Positions 21,237-31,575 are shown, numbered from the stretch's first letter. The stretch is DNA of 64,000 nt from Mycobacterium sp. Z3061 (GCF_031583025.1 NZ_CP134062.1:3782001-3846000); one strand, 5' to 3'. Notes: a model not told the origin generated them from the letters alone. Numbers and translations: made by a program.

Positions 21237-21755
21237 CTATGTGGCGGTGGAGCTGGTCTCTGCCGCGACGCCGACCGACATGACCGAGAGCCGGCACCCC
21301 TCCGGTCCGGTGCGCCAGGCGTGATCGACGCCCGTGACGACGGCGGCGTCACCGGCTTCCAGGGGATGCGCGCCGTCGTCCAAGAGCAGTTCGACCGAAC
21401 CGGACAGTACGAGATCGAGGTCCACGGTGTCGGTGTGGTGCATCGAAAAGGCCACGCCAGGGCCGTAATCGATGATCTTCCAGTTGATGGTGCCGGGCGG
21501 GACCCCCAGGTCCAGGGTGTCGGCGCTGCGGCCCCCGTCCGATAATGCGGGTGCCGCCGGCGTCGCGTAGAGCACGGAGAACAATATCCCCTCGAAACCC
21601 GGGAACCCCTCCAAGGTGACCGGACCGTCCTGCTCCGCACACGACCGGCCGGCGGCGTCGACGCCGGTGACCAGCAGCCGCCCAGCGGGTGCGGACAGCG
21701 GGCCCTGCGACCCTTCCGGCAGCGAAACGAAGTTGCGCGCTGACTCCTCTGACAT
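21237..21755 (-). CDS. Cupin domain protein
   Basis: 172-residue single-cupin protein, probably a small-molecule-binding or dioxygenase-like barrel. Cupin motif 1 is seen around GVAFSMHHTDTVDLDLVLSGSVELLLDDG (two His and a downstream Asp/Glu) and motif 2 around HPLEAGDAAVVTGVDHAWRTG with the closing His. Metal ligands are thus partly preserved (HH...D and H). Its N-terminal half (EGFPGFEGILFSVLYATPAAP) is a less clear strand region, so it may be related to bicupins. It is 26 bp downstream of hchA on the same strand. Confidence 0.85.
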   Translation of the reverse strand: MSEESARNFVSLPEGSQGPLSAPAGRLLVTGVDAAGRSCAEQDGPVTLEGFPGFEGILFSVLYATPAAPALSDGGRSADTLDLGVPPGTINWKIIDYGPGVAFSMHHTDTVDLDLVLSGSVELLLDDGAHPLEAGDAAVVTGVDHAWRTGPEGCRLSVMSVGVAAETSSTAT

Positions 21756-21781
21756 GCGTTAGGACTCTAGCCGCAACAACC

Positions 21782-22648
21782 TCAACTACCAGCCGCCTCC
21801 AGCAGCGCATCGGCGGCGATGCGGCCGAGTTCGTTGGCGGCCAGCGGGCTGTCGCCGGTGATCAGTCGACGGTCCTGGTGGGTCCTGCCGGTCATGTCGT
21901 CGTTGAGAATGGTCAGTCCCTGCTTACTCAGCCGGTCAGCGAGAAGCCACGTCAATTCTCCTGGCAGGTAACCCATTTCGATATTCGCACCGGAGTCCAG
22001 CGCGTCGGGGAACACGCACACCGAGTAGTCCTTGAAGGGCGACTCCTGCTTGTCCAGCGCGGCCGCTAGCAGCGCCGCCGGGCCGTGGCACAGCGTGACG
22101 ATGAACCTGTCGTTCGTCAGCGCCCATTCCAGCGCCGCCCCCACGGCGGGACTGTCCGGCAGGCCGACCATCGCGCCATGCCCGCCGGGGATGAACACGG
22201 CAAGGTAGTCGGAATCCGGACCCAGCTCACTAGCCACCACTTCGGAAAGTTTCTTGGGCTGCTTGAACTTTGGCTTGAGCGCTTCGTAGGTGGCCAACAC
22301 GGCTTCGTCCTCGCGCGGCATCGCCCACAATTCCAGCTTCACCGGATAGCCGGTAACCGTCGCGACGTCGACCTCGAAACCGGTCTCCATCAGATGGTGC
22401 AGCGGAAGCAACGTCTCGACGGGATGATTGCCGGTGGAGAACATCATCCCGTTCTTCAACAGGAGGTAACGCTCTTCGGTCGCGAGCACCAGCACCTTCC
22501 ACCGGCCGCCGGTGTACGCCCCCTGGTGCTGCACCCCGTCGAAGTCGGTTTTGGGCTGGGTGTACTGGCTCAGCGAATACGGCGACGGAAAGAACGCGTT
22601 GTCTTCGGCCTCGTCGGGCGTGGGTTCTTTGCTCAAGTTGTCCGTCAT
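21782..22648 (-). CDS. hchA: Protein deglycase/glyoxalase III-type chaperone Hsp31 (HchA)
   Basis: DJ-1/PfpI superfamily enzyme that converts methylglyoxal to lactate and acts as a holding chaperone. 288 residues, full length for Hsp31. Expected catalytic residues are present: the nucleophile elbow VTLCHGPAA (C187, H188) and E78 in HPVETLLPL. The family-specific N-terminal extension ([18 protein letters not shown]) and the lid region [22 protein letters not shown] are recognisable. It follows the TPR gene after 30 bp and probably belongs to the same transcript, which holds dehydrogenase and esterase genes, consistent with carbonyl-stress defence. Confidence 0.93.
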   Translation of the reverse strand: MTDNLSKEPTPDEAEDNAFFPSPYSLSQYTQPKTDFDGVQHQGAYTGGRWKVLVLATEERYLLLKNGMMFSTGNHPVETLLPLHHLMETGFEVDVATVTGYPVKLELWAMPREDEAVLATYEALKPKFKQPKKLSEVVASELGPDSDYLAVFIPGGHGAMVGLPDSPAVGAALEWALTNDRFIVTLCHGPAALLAAALDKQESPFKDYSVCVFPDALDSGANIEMGYLPGELTWLLADRLSKQGLTILNDDMTGRTHQDRRLITGDSPLAANELGRIAADALLEAAGS

Positions 22649-22678
22649 GCCTACACAGCTGCCCCGGTGAGTCGTCGG

Positions 22679-24316
22679 CTAAACGCTCCCGAGTCTACAG
22701 GCACACGACGCACGGATTGGCACGTCGGCACGCGCGACGGCCAGGGCGAGCTGCTGGCCGATGATGGTCGCCTCGGCGGTACGCCCCAGCCGCTGCAGAC
22801 ACTCGTGATAGCCGTGCAGGCTCCACACGTTGCCCGGATGCTGGCAACACCGCGCCAGGGTGGGGTCTAGACCGAGGTCGGCGGCGTACACCGCGGCTGC
22901 CTCTTCGACGTGACCCTGCTCGAGCAGCAGCGCGCCGTAGGCATGCCGGGTGGGTTGCATCCAGCCCCACGGTTCGTCGTACGGTAACCCGTCGTCGATC
23001 TCGACGGCCCGCCGTAGATGGGTGAACGCCTCGTCGAAAGACCCTTCGCGATAGGCGATCTCGCCGTCGAGCATGGCGGCGGCTACCGCGAGGATGTCGC
23101 GGCTGGTGTTGTTGAACAGATAACGGGAGGCTGGGATCCGCGCGTAGGCGTCGGCGAATGCGGCGCGCTCGGCATGCGCGCGGGAGAGTTGACCGGTCGC
23201 AGCGAAGGCGACGCCGCGCCCGTAGTGGATCGTCGTCGCGGTGGTGCAGTACAGATCCGGGTCGGCCGGCAACGGCTGTGCGATCAGGTCGTCCCACCGG
23301 CCGAACCGCACCAGCACGTGGGTTCGCAACGGAACGAACGCCTCGAGCCAGTCGGCCATCGGCGGCGACTCGATGGCGAGCAATTCGGGTGTCAGCTGGG
23401 CGGCCAGTTCGTCGGCGGCCGAGAGGGCGATCTGTGACTGTCCTTGGAACATCGCCGAGTACACGATGAAGTGCAGGTCGTGCGCGCGGTAGAGCGAGTA
23501 GAAGTTCAGCGGGCCCGCACGCTCGACGAAGCGCCGATCTGCCTCTACCGCAGCACTATTCGCCTCGATTGAGCTGCGGTAGTCGCCGCACAGCACGTCG
23601 ATGTGGCTTGGCATGTGTTGCAGGTGGCCCGCATCCGGCACCAGGCCGCGCAGCAGATCCGCCGCCGGCAGGGCGACTTCAGGAGTCGACGACATCTCCA
23701 TGGTGTGCAGGTACAGGTGCAGGATCCCCGGGTGGGTAGGGCCCTGCGGCCCGGCCAGCGCGCCCTCGAGGATCCGCCGAGCCTCCAGCGCCCGCGAGCC
23801 TTCAGCGGGCTCGCCGGTGGTGGTGTTCCACAGCGCCCAGGCGGTGACGTTGACCAGTGCGTCGGCGGCCAGGGCCTGCACGTCGATGTCGTCGGGATGG
23901 ACTGCGGCCAGTGCCGTCATCGCGCCGGCGTAGGCAATGCGCCCGGCGTCCAGGTCGTCCGAAAACCGCGTGCGCAAGGCCGCGATCAGTCCCTGCTCGA
24001 CGGCGGTGGCCCGCCCCTGGGTGGCCAGCGTGAGTTCAGTACGCGCGCGCGACAGCGACGCCGCCAGGTCGACCGGGTCGAACGCCTCCCACGCCTTGTT
24101 GTAGTTGGGCCCCACCGAATAGGCGATCCCCCACCGCGCGATGGCTAGATCGGGGTCGTGCTCGAGGGCGCGCTCGAAACAGCGGATCGCTTCCTCGTGG
24201 TTGAAGGCGTACGCCCAGACCAGGCCGCGATCGAACCAGGTTTGTGCTTGCGCAGCAACGGTTTCCACCGGCCGGTGATAGCCGCCGAGGTCGAAGTACG
24301 GCCGCTCGGAGGTCAC
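22679..24316 (-). CDS. TPR repeat protein
   Basis: 545-residue soluble protein made largely of tetratricopeptide-like helical pairs. Clear TPR units are WFDRGLVWAYAFNHEEAIRCFERALEHDPD (about residues 28-57) and later ones around GLPYDEPWGWMQPTRHAYGALLLEQGHVEEAAAVYAADLG and CCQHPGNVWSLHGYHECLQRLGRTAEA. The middle part contains GILHLYLHTMEMS and HLQHMPSHIDVLCGDY. Role not known; TPR proteins of this type are common in actinobacteria. It overlaps the alcohol dehydrogenase by 4 bp at the 5' end, so the two are co-translated. Confidence 0.85.
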   Translation of the reverse strand: MTSERPYFDLGGYHRPVETVAAQAQTWFDRGLVWAYAFNHEEAIRCFERALEHDPDLAIARWGIAYSVGPNYNKAWEAFDPVDLAASLSRARTELTLATQGRATAVEQGLIAALRTRFSDDLDAGRIAYAGAMTALAAVHPDDIDVQALAADALVNVTAWALWNTTTGEPAEGSRALEARRILEGALAGPQGPTHPGILHLYLHTMEMSSTPEVALPAADLLRGLVPDAGHLQHMPSHIDVLCGDYRSSIEANSAAVEADRRFVERAGPLNFYSLYRAHDLHFIVYSAMFQGQSQIALSAADELAAQLTPELLAIESPPMADWLEAFVPLRTHVLVRFGRWDDLIAQPLPADPDLYCTTATTIHYGRGVAFAATGQLSRAHAERAAFADAYARIPASRYLFNNTSRDILAVAAAMLDGEIAYREGSFDEAFTHLRRAVEIDDGLPYDEPWGWMQPTRHAYGALLLEQGHVEEAAAVYAADLGLDPTLARCCQHPGNVWSLHGYHECLQRLGRTAEATIIGQQLALAVARADVPIRASCACRLGSV

Positions 24317-25332
24317 GGGATGGTGAGGGCGATCTTGCCGACGTGCTCGCCGGCGCGCATCACCCGCAATGCCTCATCGAGGTCCTCCCAGCCGAAGACG
24401 TGGCTGATGTGCGGTTTGATCCCAGACTTCGCGATCACGTCGCACACTTCGCGGTGGGTACTGACGCTGCCGACGGTGATCCCGATGATGCGCAGATTGT
24501 TCAGCATCACTTCGGCGACGGCGATGGGCGTCGTGTCGAACCCGCTCAGCACCCCGATCACCGCGATCGTGCCGGCCATCCGCGTCGAGTGCAGCGACTG
24601 CGCCAACGTGGCGGGCCCACCGAGTTCGACGACCAGATGGGCGCCGCGCCCGTCGGTGAGCCGCTTCACCTCGGCGTCCCACCCCGGAGTAGTGCGGTAG
24701 TTGATCAGATGTGTTGCGCCCAAGTCGGATCCGATCTTGAGCTTGTCGTCCGAGGACGAAGTGAGGATCGTGGTGGCGCCCAACGCCTGCGCGAGTTGAA
24801 CGGCGAAGAGCGAGACGCCACCGGTGCCCTGCGTCACCACCACGTCGCCCGCCCCGATATTGGCCTCCTTGAGCGCGGCCCACGCCGTCACCGCCGCGCA
24901 CGGGATGGTGGCGGCCTCGACATCGGTGAGGTGCTCGGGCGTCGGAACCACACCGGTGGCATCGGCGACGCGGTATTGCTGCAGCCATCCGTCGCAACTG
25001 TCACCCGGCAGGTCGCGCTTGTTCTCCGGGGTCGGCGGGCCGTCCTGCCAGCCCGGGTTGAAGGCGCCCATCACGCGCTGCCCGACGCGCAGATCCGAGA
25101 CGTCGGGGCCGACGGCGACCACCTCGCCCGCCCCGTCGCTCATCGGCACCCGCGGCCAGGGCCCGGGTAGCAGACCCATCAGGTTGACGTTGTCGTGGAA
25201 GTTCAGGCTCGAGGCGTTGACCTTGATCAACACCTGCCCCGGTCCGGGTTGGTCAACGGGCCTTTCCACGGCCACCGGCGCAATGCCGGGCCCGTTCATC
25301 ACCATGGCCTGCTGACGGTCGGGAATGTTCAT
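24313..25332 (-). CDS. Zinc-type alcohol dehydrogenase / quinone oxidoreductase family
   Basis: MDR-superfamily NADP-dependent oxidoreductase, 339 residues from ATG 25332 (MNIPDRQQAMVMNGPGIAPVAVERP). GroES-like domain: VKVNASSLNFHDNVNLMG-type stretch and DGAGEVVAVGPDVSDLRVGQRVMG. Rossmann domain: GAGDVVVTQGTGGVSLFAVQLAQALGA. The catalytic-zinc Cys/Glu pattern is not obvious, so it is closer to zinc-free quinone-reductase-like MDR enzymes. The longer frame to 25401 has no family match and lies in the intergenic gap. It starts 7 bp after the esterase stop and overlaps the TPR gene by 4 bp. Confidence 0.88.
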   Translation of the reverse strand: MNIPDRQQAMVMNGPGIAPVAVERPVDQPGPGQVLIKVNASSLNFHDNVNLMGLLPGPWPRVPMSDGAGEVVAVGPDVSDLRVGQRVMGAFNPGWQDGPPTPENKRDLPGDSCDGWLQQYRVADATGVVPTPEHLTDVEAATIPCAAVTAWAALKEANIGAGDVVVTQGTGGVSLFAVQLAQALGATTILTSSSDDKLKIGSDLGATHLINYRTTPGWDAEVKRLTDGRGAHLVVELGGPATLAQSLHSTRMAGTIAVIGVLSGFDTTPIAVAEVMLNNLRIIGITVGSVSTHREVCDVIAKSGIKPHISHVFGWEDLDEALRVMRAGEHVGKIALTIP

Positions 25333-25339
25333 GAGCCGA

Positions 25340-26239
25340 CTACCTCCTCGTCGATCCGCTTGCGCCACCGATCCGCTCGACAATAATCCGCCGCGCGGCA
25401 CGGCCTTCCGGGGTGGGAGTCAACGGGTACACATGCAGCAGTCCCGGCTCCTGGTAATACTCGACGTCCACGCCCGCGGCAGCGGCCTTGTCGACCAGCA
25501 ACTGCGCGTCCGGATTCAAGATGTCGCGGGTTCCGCTGAAGACCGTCATCGGGCCCAACCCGCTCAGGTCGGCCTTCAGTGGACTGACCCGCGGATCGTC
25601 GAGCGGCAACTCCCCGCGCCAGCCGTCGGCGAAGACCCGCAGCGCTTCGCGCCCTAACCACGGGTCTGTCGGCTCGACGGCTGCGATGGCCGGGTTGCTC
25701 AGCGTCGCATCCACCAGGGGCGAGATCAGCACCGTGCCCGCAACGTCCAGGCCATGCTCGTCGCGCAGCAGCAGCGCCGCGGACAGGGCGATCTGACCGC
25801 CGGCCGAGTCGCCGGCCAGGTAGACATCGCTGTGCTGGGCCGCCATCTCGACGATCGTGGGTATGACGTCGACGGCGGTGGCGGACGGCAACAGCGGATA
25901 GATCGGGACGATCACCGTAGCAGCGGCCTGGTGCGCGATCTGCGCCGCCAATTGCCAATGCTGACTTGTTATTTCATTCACCCAGCCACCGCCGTGCAGG
26001 TAGATCACCGTGAGGTCAGGTGCCGAGGCGAGTGGTGTCAGCGTATAGATCGGCCAACTCGAACGATGCTGCAGTGCAATGTCCACCTTGGGCCGTAACC
26101 GGGGCGGCGGCCCGAACGGCTGCGGGTGCGCGGCGCGCTGCTCTATGTGCGCCCGAGCGGCGTCCGCGCTGGCGTACGGGCGGTGCCTGCCGGTCAGGTG
26201 AAGCAATAGGGGCATGGCCCGGCTCCTCCAGCTGGTCAT
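25340..26239 (-). CDS. HSL-type alpha/beta hydrolase (esterase/lipase)
   Basis: Esterase of the hormone-sensitive lipase group, 299 residues. The oxyanion-hole motif HGGGW (YLHGGGWVNEI), the nucleophile elbow GDSAGG (LAGDSAGGQIALS), and the acid and His sites (GTRDILNPDA; EPGLLHVYPL) are all in place. ATG 26239 overlaps the enoyl-CoA hydratase stop (ATGA), and 26272 is a worse start lying inside that gene. Substrate unknown; such enzymes cleave short- to medium-chain esters. Part of a four-gene overlapping run with enoyl-CoA hydratase, alcohol dehydrogenase and TPR protein. Confidence 0.91.
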   Translation of the reverse strand: MTSWRSRAMPLLLHLTGRHRPYASADAARAHIEQRAAHPQPFGPPPRLRPKVDIALQHRSSWPIYTLTPLASAPDLTVIYLHGGGWVNEITSQHWQLAAQIAHQAAATVIVPIYPLLPSATAVDVIPTIVEMAAQHSDVYLAGDSAGGQIALSAALLLRDEHGLDVAGTVLISPLVDATLSNPAIAAVEPTDPWLGREALRVFADGWRGELPLDDPRVSPLKADLSGLGPMTVFSGTRDILNPDAQLLVDKAAAAGVDVEYYQEPGLLHVYPLTPTPEGRAARRIIVERIGGASGSTRR

Positions 26240-27039
26240 CGGTCGCACTCCTCTGCCTTTGACCCGGTCCACCGGGGTGGACGGCGCTGCACGAACGCCT
26301 CGACGCCCTCGCGTGCGTCCGGGGTGCCCATCACCCGGTGATGCAACTGCGTCTCCAGGTCGGCGACCTGGCGAGGCGTGTAACCCTTGCTCATCGTGTC
26401 CCAGAGCAGTCGCTTGCTCAGGGCCGCCGACATGGGTGCCACGTTGACGGCGATGTCACGCGCGATCGTCATCGCGTGCTCCAGCACCTGCGCGCCGGGC
26501 AACGCACGGGAGGCGACACCGAGAGCAACCGCCTCGTGCCCGTCGAAGGTGCGGCCGGTCAGCAACAGCTCCGCCGCGACGGCACCACCCACCAGGTGCG
26601 GCAGCGTCCAGTGCGACATGCAGTCTCCGATGACGCCCCGACGCACTTGGGCCACAGCATATTTGGCGTCCTGCGCCATGATCCGGAGGTCGGCCTGCAG
26701 CGCGATGGTCAGCCCGATCCCGATCGCATGCCCGTTGACCGCCGCGATCACCGGGGTGCGCAGTTCGAATGCCGCGGGATCGGTCGGCGACGCGGTGAAC
26801 TCATCCCCCGATGGCGAATCGAAAAGGCTTGCCGCCGCAGCGAAGTCGGCCCCCGCGCAGAACGCGTCCCCGGCACCGGTGAGCACAATCGCCCGCACCC
26901 CGTCGTCGGCGTCACAGTCCCGGTAAGCCTGGTTGAGCAGGGCGCCCATCTGCGCGGTGTAGGCGTTGCGCCGTTCCGGCCGGTTGAGGGTGAGCAGCGC
27001 GACCCCATCGGCGACTGCGACGGTGAGATCGACTCCCAT
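26236..27039 (-). CDS. Enoyl-CoA hydratase/isomerase family protein
   Basis: Crotonase-fold enzyme, 267 residues from ATG 27039 (MGVDLTVAVADGVALLTLNRPERRNAY). Oxyanion-hole segments: AFCAGADFAAAAS and the VNGHAIGIGLTIAL stretch. The first catalytic Glu position of classical hydratases is not obvious (QVRRGVIGDCMS), so the exact reaction may be isomerase or other crotonase chemistry. The longer frame back to 27135 is unlikely, because it would run into the divergent FAD gene start at 27113. Lead gene of the minus-strand run that continues with the esterase. Confidence 0.88.
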   Translation of the reverse strand: MGVDLTVAVADGVALLTLNRPERRNAYTAQMGALLNQAYRDCDADDGVRAIVLTGAGDAFCAGADFAAAASLFDSPSGDEFTASPTDPAAFELRTPVIAAVNGHAIGIGLTIALQADLRIMAQDAKYAVAQVRRGVIGDCMSHWTLPHLVGGAVAAELLLTGRTFDGHEAVALGVASRALPGAQVLEHAMTIARDIAVNVAPMSAALSKRLLWDTMSKGYTPRQVADLETQLHHRVMGTPDAREGVEAFVQRRPPRWTGSKAEECDR

Positions 27040-27112
27040 CCCAGCGAACTTACCGGGTTGATCACGGTCCATCTGACAGGCACTATCGTGGGCGCATGAG
27101 AGAGCAGCCGCA

Positions 27113-28504
27113 ATGAGTGTCCACAGTTTGGACACCGACTACCTCGTCATCGGTGCGGGCGCCATGGGGATGGCGTTCACCGACACAGTCATCACCGAAT
27201 CCGAAGCGCGGGTCGTCATCGTCGACCGGGCCCATCAACCGGGTGGACACTGGACCACGGCCTACCCTTTTGTGCGACTGCACCAGCCGTCGGCCTACTA
27301 CGGGGTCAACTCAAGGGCTTTGGGCAACAACACCATCGACTCGGTGGGCTGGAATCAGGGGCTCAACGAACTGGCCCCCGTCGGCGAAGTATGCGCCTAT
27401 TTCGACGCAGTCATGCAGCAGCAATTCCTGCCCACGGGCCGCGTCGAATACTTTCCGATGTCGGAGTATCTGGGCGACGGCCGTTTCCGCACCCTGGCCG
27501 GCGCCGAGTACGCCGTCAACGTGCAGCGCCGCATCGTCGACGCCAGCTATCTGCGTGCCATCGTGCCGTCCATGCGCCCGGCCCCCTACGCCGTGGCCCC
27601 GGGCATCGACTGTATTCCCCCGAACGACCTGCCCAAATTCGGCGCGCGGGAGCGCTACGTGGTGGTCGGCGCCGGCAAGACGGGCATGGACGTATGCCTG
27701 TGGTTGCTGCGACACGGCGTGGACGCCGGCCGACTGACCTGGATCAAACCGCGGGATTCGTGGCTGATGGACCGCGCGACGCTGCAGCCGGGACCGTCTT
27801 TCATCAAGCGGTTCCGGGACAACTACGGCGCGACTCTGGAGGCGATCGAAGCAGCCACATCGATCGAGGACCTCTTCGACCGGTTGGAGGCGGCCGGCAC
27901 GCTGCTTCGTCTGGACCCCTCGGTGCGCCCGCGCATGTATCGCTGCGCGACGGTGTCAGAGCAGGAGTTCGACCAGCTGCGCCGCATCGACGATGTGGTC
28001 AGGATGGGTCACGTCCAGCGCATCGAGCCCACCGCCGTCGTGCTGGACGAGGGATCCATCACCTCCTCGCCGTCGGCCCTCTACATCGACTGCACGGCGG
28101 ACGGCGCCCCGGAGCGACCCGCGGTGCCCGTCTTCGACGGCGACCGGATGACCCTGCAGGCGGTGCGTGGCTGTCAGCAGGTGTTCAGCGCCGCGTTCAT
28201 TGCGCACGTCGAGTTCGCCTACGCCGGTGACGCGCTGAAAAACGAACTCTGCCCACCGATTCCGCACCCCGACCGCGATGTCGACTGGCTGCGCCTGACT
28301 CATTCCGACCTCCGCAATTTCGCTCGCTGGCTCGACGACCCGGAGCTGACCGACTGGCTCAGTTCGGCGCGATTGAATCTGCTCGCCGAGTTGCTGCCGC
28401 CGTTGTCGCACAAACCACGGTTGCGTGACCGGGTGGTGTCGATGTTTCAGAAAAAGCTGGACACGGCCAGCGAGCAGCTGGAAAAGCTGCTCAGTGACGC
28501 CTGA
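27113..28504 (+). CDS. FAD/NAD(P)-binding oxidoreductase
   Basis: 463-residue flavoprotein with an N-terminal dinucleotide fold (LDTDYLVIGAGAMGMAF, GxGxxG about residues 12-17) and a flavin-linked GGHWTTAYPFVRLHQPSAYYG segment resembling flavin monooxygenase-like proteins. A second Rossmann-type motif (RYVVVGAGKTGMDVCLWLL, about 180-198) suggests an NADPH site. No membrane segment. It is 12 bp upstream of the acyl-ACP thioesterase-like gene, hence likely co-transcribed, and divergent from the enoyl-CoA hydratase. Substrate unknown. Confidence 0.85.
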   Translation: MSVHSLDTDYLVIGAGAMGMAFTDTVITESEARVVIVDRAHQPGGHWTTAYPFVRLHQPSAYYGVNSRALGNNTIDSVGWNQGLNELAPVGEVCAYFDAVMQQQFLPTGRVEYFPMSEYLGDGRFRTLAGAEYAVNVQRRIVDASYLRAIVPSMRPAPYAVAPGIDCIPPNDLPKFGARERYVVVGAGKTGMDVCLWLLRHGVDAGRLTWIKPRDSWLMDRATLQPGPSFIKRFRDNYGATLEAIEAATSIEDLFDRLEAAGTLLRLDPSVRPRMYRCATVSEQEFDQLRRIDDVVRMGHVQRIEPTAVVLDEGSITSSPSALYIDCTADGAPERPAVPVFDGDRMTLQAVRGCQQVFSAAFIAHVEFAYAGDALKNELCPPIPHPDRDVDWLRLTHSDLRNFARWLDDPELTDWLSSARLNLLAELLPPLSHKPRLRDRVVSMFQKKLDTASEQLEKLLSDA

Positions 28505-28516
28505 CAAGGAGAACCC

Positions 28517-29272
28517 GTGCCCCACAACCCCGAGGCCGATGCGCCGCTGGTGGCAGTCCCCGACGAGGGTTACGTCTTCCAAACCGGTTGGCGGCTGGCC
28601 ACATCGGACATCGACGAGCACCGCCGGCTGCGGCTGGACGGTGTCGCCCGCTACATCCAGGAGGCGGGCGCCCTCCATCTGGCCGATGCCGGGCTGGCCG
28701 AGGTCCATCCGCACTGGATCGTGTTGCGCACGGTTATCGATGTTCTGGAACCTATCGAAATCCCGAGCGAGATCACCTTGCGCCGCTGGTGCGCGGGACT
28801 GTCCAGCCGATGGTGTGACATGCGGGTGCAACTCGAAGGTGACCAGGGCGGGCGCATCGAGACGCAAGGTTTCTGGATCTGCATGAACAAGGACACGTTG
28901 ACACCGTCGCGGCTCACCGATGACTGCGTCGAACGCTTCGGCAGCACCACCGACAACCATCGGCTCAAGTGGCGCCCGTGGATCGCCGAACACGTCCAGG
29001 CCGGTGCCGATACTCCATTTCCGCTGCGCCGCACCGATATCGACCTTTTCGAGCACGTCAACAACACCATCTACTGGCATGGCGTACACGAGGTACTCAC
29101 CGAGTTCCCCGAGCTGGAGAACAACCCGTACCGCGCGGTGCTGGAGTACCGCAGTCCGATCAAATACGGCGAGGCGCTGACCATCCGTTCCGAACGCAGC
29201 GGTGACGCCGTGCGCATGGATTTCACCGTCGGTGAGGACGTACGCGCAGCGGCCCTGGTCCGCAAGATCTAG
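28517..29272 (+). CDS. Acyl-ACP thioesterase-like protein
   Basis: 251 residues with two hotdog halves (FatA/acyl-ACP thioesterase superfamily). First half: [42 protein letters not shown]. Second half: [30 protein letters not shown], with the D-x-x-x-H-V-N-N-x-x-Y-W pattern. It probably releases fatty acids from ACP or CoA; mycobacterial homologues are annotated as acyl-ACP thioesterases. GTG start with AAGGAG eight bases upstream. Follows the FAD protein by 12 bp; its stop overlaps the convergent aldo/keto reductase by 4 bp. Confidence 0.88.
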   Translation: MPHNPEADAPLVAVPDEGYVFQTGWRLATSDIDEHRRLRLDGVARYIQEAGALHLADAGLAEVHPHWIVLRTVIDVLEPIEIPSEITLRRWCAGLSSRWCDMRVQLEGDQGGRIETQGFWICMNKDTLTPSRLTDDCVERFGSTTDNHRLKWRPWIAEHVQAGADTPFPLRRTDIDLFEHVNNTIYWHGVHEVLTEFPELENNPYRAVLEYRSPIKYGEALTIRSERSGDAVRMDFTVGEDVRAAALVRKI

Positions 29273-30243
29273 TCGCGGTCAATCCATTGCAGCTGCGCCG
29301 CGCTGTGGTGCTCCCCCGCCGCGGGCGTGAGAGCGTCGAGCCTGGCCAGGTGTTCCGTGGACAACTGCACAGCGTCGGCCCCGACATTCTCCTCAAGGCG
29401 CGCAACGCGTTTGGTTCCCGGGATGGGCACGATGTCGGGTCCCTTGGCCAGCAGCCAGGCCAATGCGACCTGCGCCGGCGTGGCCCCGATGTCGCCGGCG
29501 ATGCTCCGCAACTCGTCGGCGCTGCGCAGGTTGTGGTCGAAGTTGTCTGCGGTGAAGCGGGGATTCGTCTTGCGGAAGTCGGTGTCGGGTATCCCCTCGG
29601 CGGAACGGATTGCCCCGGTGAGGAAACCACGTCCCAGCGGGGAATAGGCCACGAACCCGATGCCCAGTTCACGCAGTGCCGGGAGTACCGCATCTTCGGG
29701 ATCGCGCGTCCACAAGGAGTATTCAGACTGCACGGCGGTGATCGGGTGCACGGCATGGGCACGCCTGATGGTCCGCACACCTACCTCGGAGAGCCCGATA
29801 TGCCGGATCTTGCCGGCTTGCACCAACTCTGAGAGAGCCCCCACCGTGTCTTCGATCGGGGTGTCGCGGTCCAGGCGGTGCTGATAGTAGAGGTCGATGT
29901 GGTCGGTCTGCAGGCGTTGCAGTGAACCGTCAACGGCGATGCGGATATTGGCGGGACTGCTGTCGAGGCCGTTGCGGCCGGTGTGCGAGATCATGCCGAA
30001 CTTGCTCGCCAGCACCACCGCGTCCCGGCGGCCCTGCAGCGCCCGTGCGAGCAGTTCTTCGTTGGCATAGGGGCCGTACACCTCGGCGGTGTCGATCAAG
30101 GTCACACCAAGGTCCAGGGCGCGGTGAACGGTGCGGATCGACTCGGCCTCGTCGCTACCGGCTCCGGCGTACGCCACGGACATCCCCATGGCGCCCAGCC
30201 CGAGCCGTCCGACCGTCAGATCTGCAAGGCGCGCGGGTCTCAT
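29269..30243 (-). CDS. Aldo/keto reductase
   Basis: NADPH-dependent aldo/keto reductase, 324 residues from ATG 30243 ([25 protein letters not shown]). The catalytic tetrad is visible: D in [11 protein letters not shown] in [11 protein letters not shown] in VLASKFGM, H in [10 protein letters not shown]. The C-terminal NADP-binding block is [26 protein letters not shown]. The open frame extends to 30363, but those residues do not match the family and would overlap the divergent acyltransferase (start 30274). Substrate not determined; family members reduce aldehydes and quinones. Confidence 0.92.
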   Translation of the reverse strand: MRPARLADLTVGRLGLGAMGMSVAYAGAGSDEAESIRTVHRALDLGVTLIDTAEVYGPYANEELLARALQGRRDAVVLASKFGMISHTGRNGLDSSPANIRIAVDGSLQRLQTDHIDLYYQHRLDRDTPIEDTVGALSELVQAGKIRHIGLSEVGVRTIRRAHAVHPITAVQSEYSLWTRDPEDAVLPALRELGIGFVAYSPLGRGFLTGAIRSAEGIPDTDFRKTNPRFTADNFDHNLRSADELRSIAGDIGATPAQVALAWLLAKGPDIVPIPGTKRVARLEENVGADAVQLSTEHLARLDALTPAAGEHHSAAQLQWIDRD

Positions 30244-30273
30244 GCGCTCATTGTGCCGGGTAACCTCGCGCTG

Positions 30274-31575
30274 ATGGACCATCGGGATACCACTCGACCC
30301 GCCCGCAACGTCGCGGTCGACTTCCTGCGGGCATCCGGGGTCATCCTGATCGTGCTGGGGCACTGGCTGGCGTCATCGGTGACCTACCACGACGGACGGT
30401 TCGGCCGCCAGAACCCGCTCGTCGATCAGCCCTGGACGCAATGGTTGACGTGGGGTTTCCAGGCCGTGCCGACCTTCTTCATGGTGGCCGGCTACGCCAC
30501 AGCGGTGTCCTGGGCGCACCGGCGCGACGATGAGGGCTTCTCGCGCCAGAACTGGCTGCGGCACCGGTTGGCGCGAGTTCTGGGTCCGACGGCGGTCTAC
30601 GTCGCAGTGATCCTGACCGTGGTGGCCGTGCTTCGGATGACCGGCCAGGCCGGCTCGGTGGTGCAGTACGCGGGCTGGGCCGTGGCGATGCAGTTGTGGT
30701 TCCTGGCGGTCTACGTGGTGGTGGTTTCTTCGACACCCATTGCGCTTGCCGCCCAACGGCGTTGGGGCCTGTGGGCAGCGGTGGCGCTGGCCGCCGCGGC
30801 CGTCTTGGTCGACGCCGCCACGATGACGTACCACGTTCCCCACCTCGGACTGCTGAACTACCTGTTCTGCTGGGGCGCGTTTTATCAACTCGGAATCGCC
30901 TGGCAGGCCGGTCAGTTGGCGGGCCTGCGGCCGGTATTGCTGGCCGCCGGTTCGGGCACGGTGCTGGCGCTCCTGGTGTGGCGGGGGCATTACCCAGTCA
31001 GCATGATCGGCGTGCCCGGCCAGCAGGTGCAGAACACGACGCCACCGACCGTGGCGTTGCTCGCGTTCGGTTGCACGCAGATAGGCATTGGCACTGCGCT
31101 GGTTCCTGCCCTCAACCGGGCACTGCGCCCCTCGCGAGCGCGGCGGGTGGTGTCTGTCGTCAACAACAACGTGATGGCGCTGTACCTGTGGCACATGGTG
31201 CCTGTCGTGCTGGTGGCCGTCGTCGGTTATCCGGCCGGACTGTTTCCGCAGCCGGCCGAGGGAACGGCGGACTGGTGGCTGTTCCGTCTCGAGTGGATCG
31301 GCATCCTGATCGTCGTCACCGGTGCCGAAATCACGGTGTTGTTCTGGGGGCGAAGATTTTTCGCCGCAGCCCTGCCCGCGCTGAACGTGCCTATCCCGGA
31401 ACGCTGGGCCGAACCCGTGCTGCTGGTCGGAGCGACGATGACCACCTATGCCCTGGCGTGCTTCGCGGCGGACGGTTTCGCTCCCGACGGGCGCTTTCCC
31501 TGGCTGCGCGCGCTGGTGTTTGCCTTCGGAGCGGCCCTGGTCGCCGTTAGGGCCAGAAGACCACTACATCAGTGA
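30274..31575 (+). CDS. Acyltransferase 3 family membrane protein
   Basis: 433-residue integral membrane O-acyltransferase of the Acyl_transf_3 (OafA-type) family. The start ATG 30274 gives [34 protein letters not shown], with the family Arg/His pair (FLRASG...LGHW). About ten hydrophobic helices follow, ending [14 protein letters not shown] late motif [20 protein letters not shown] contains the conserved membrane His. It probably transfers acyl groups to sugars or lipids of the envelope. Divergent from the aldo/keto reductase with only about 30 bp between starts. Confidence 0.9.
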   Translation: MDHRDTTRPARNVAVDFLRASGVILIVLGHWLASSVTYHDGRFGRQNPLVDQPWTQWLTWGFQAVPTFFMVAGYATAVSWAHRRDDEGFSRQNWLRHRLARVLGPTAVYVAVILTVVAVLRMTGQAGSVVQYAGWAVAMQLWFLAVYVVVVSSTPIALAAQRRWGLWAAVALAAAAVLVDAATMTYHVPHLGLLNYLFCWGAFYQLGIAWQAGQLAGLRPVLLAAGSGTVLALLVWRGHYPVSMIGVPGQQVQNTTPPTVALLAFGCTQIGIGTALVPALNRALRPSRARRVVSVVNNNVMALYLWHMVPVVLVAVVGYPAGLFPQPAEGTADWWLFRLEWIGILIVVTGAEITVLFWGRRFFAAALPALNVPIPERWAEPVLLVGATMTTYALACFAADGFAPDGRFPWLRALVFAFGAALVAVRARRPLHQ

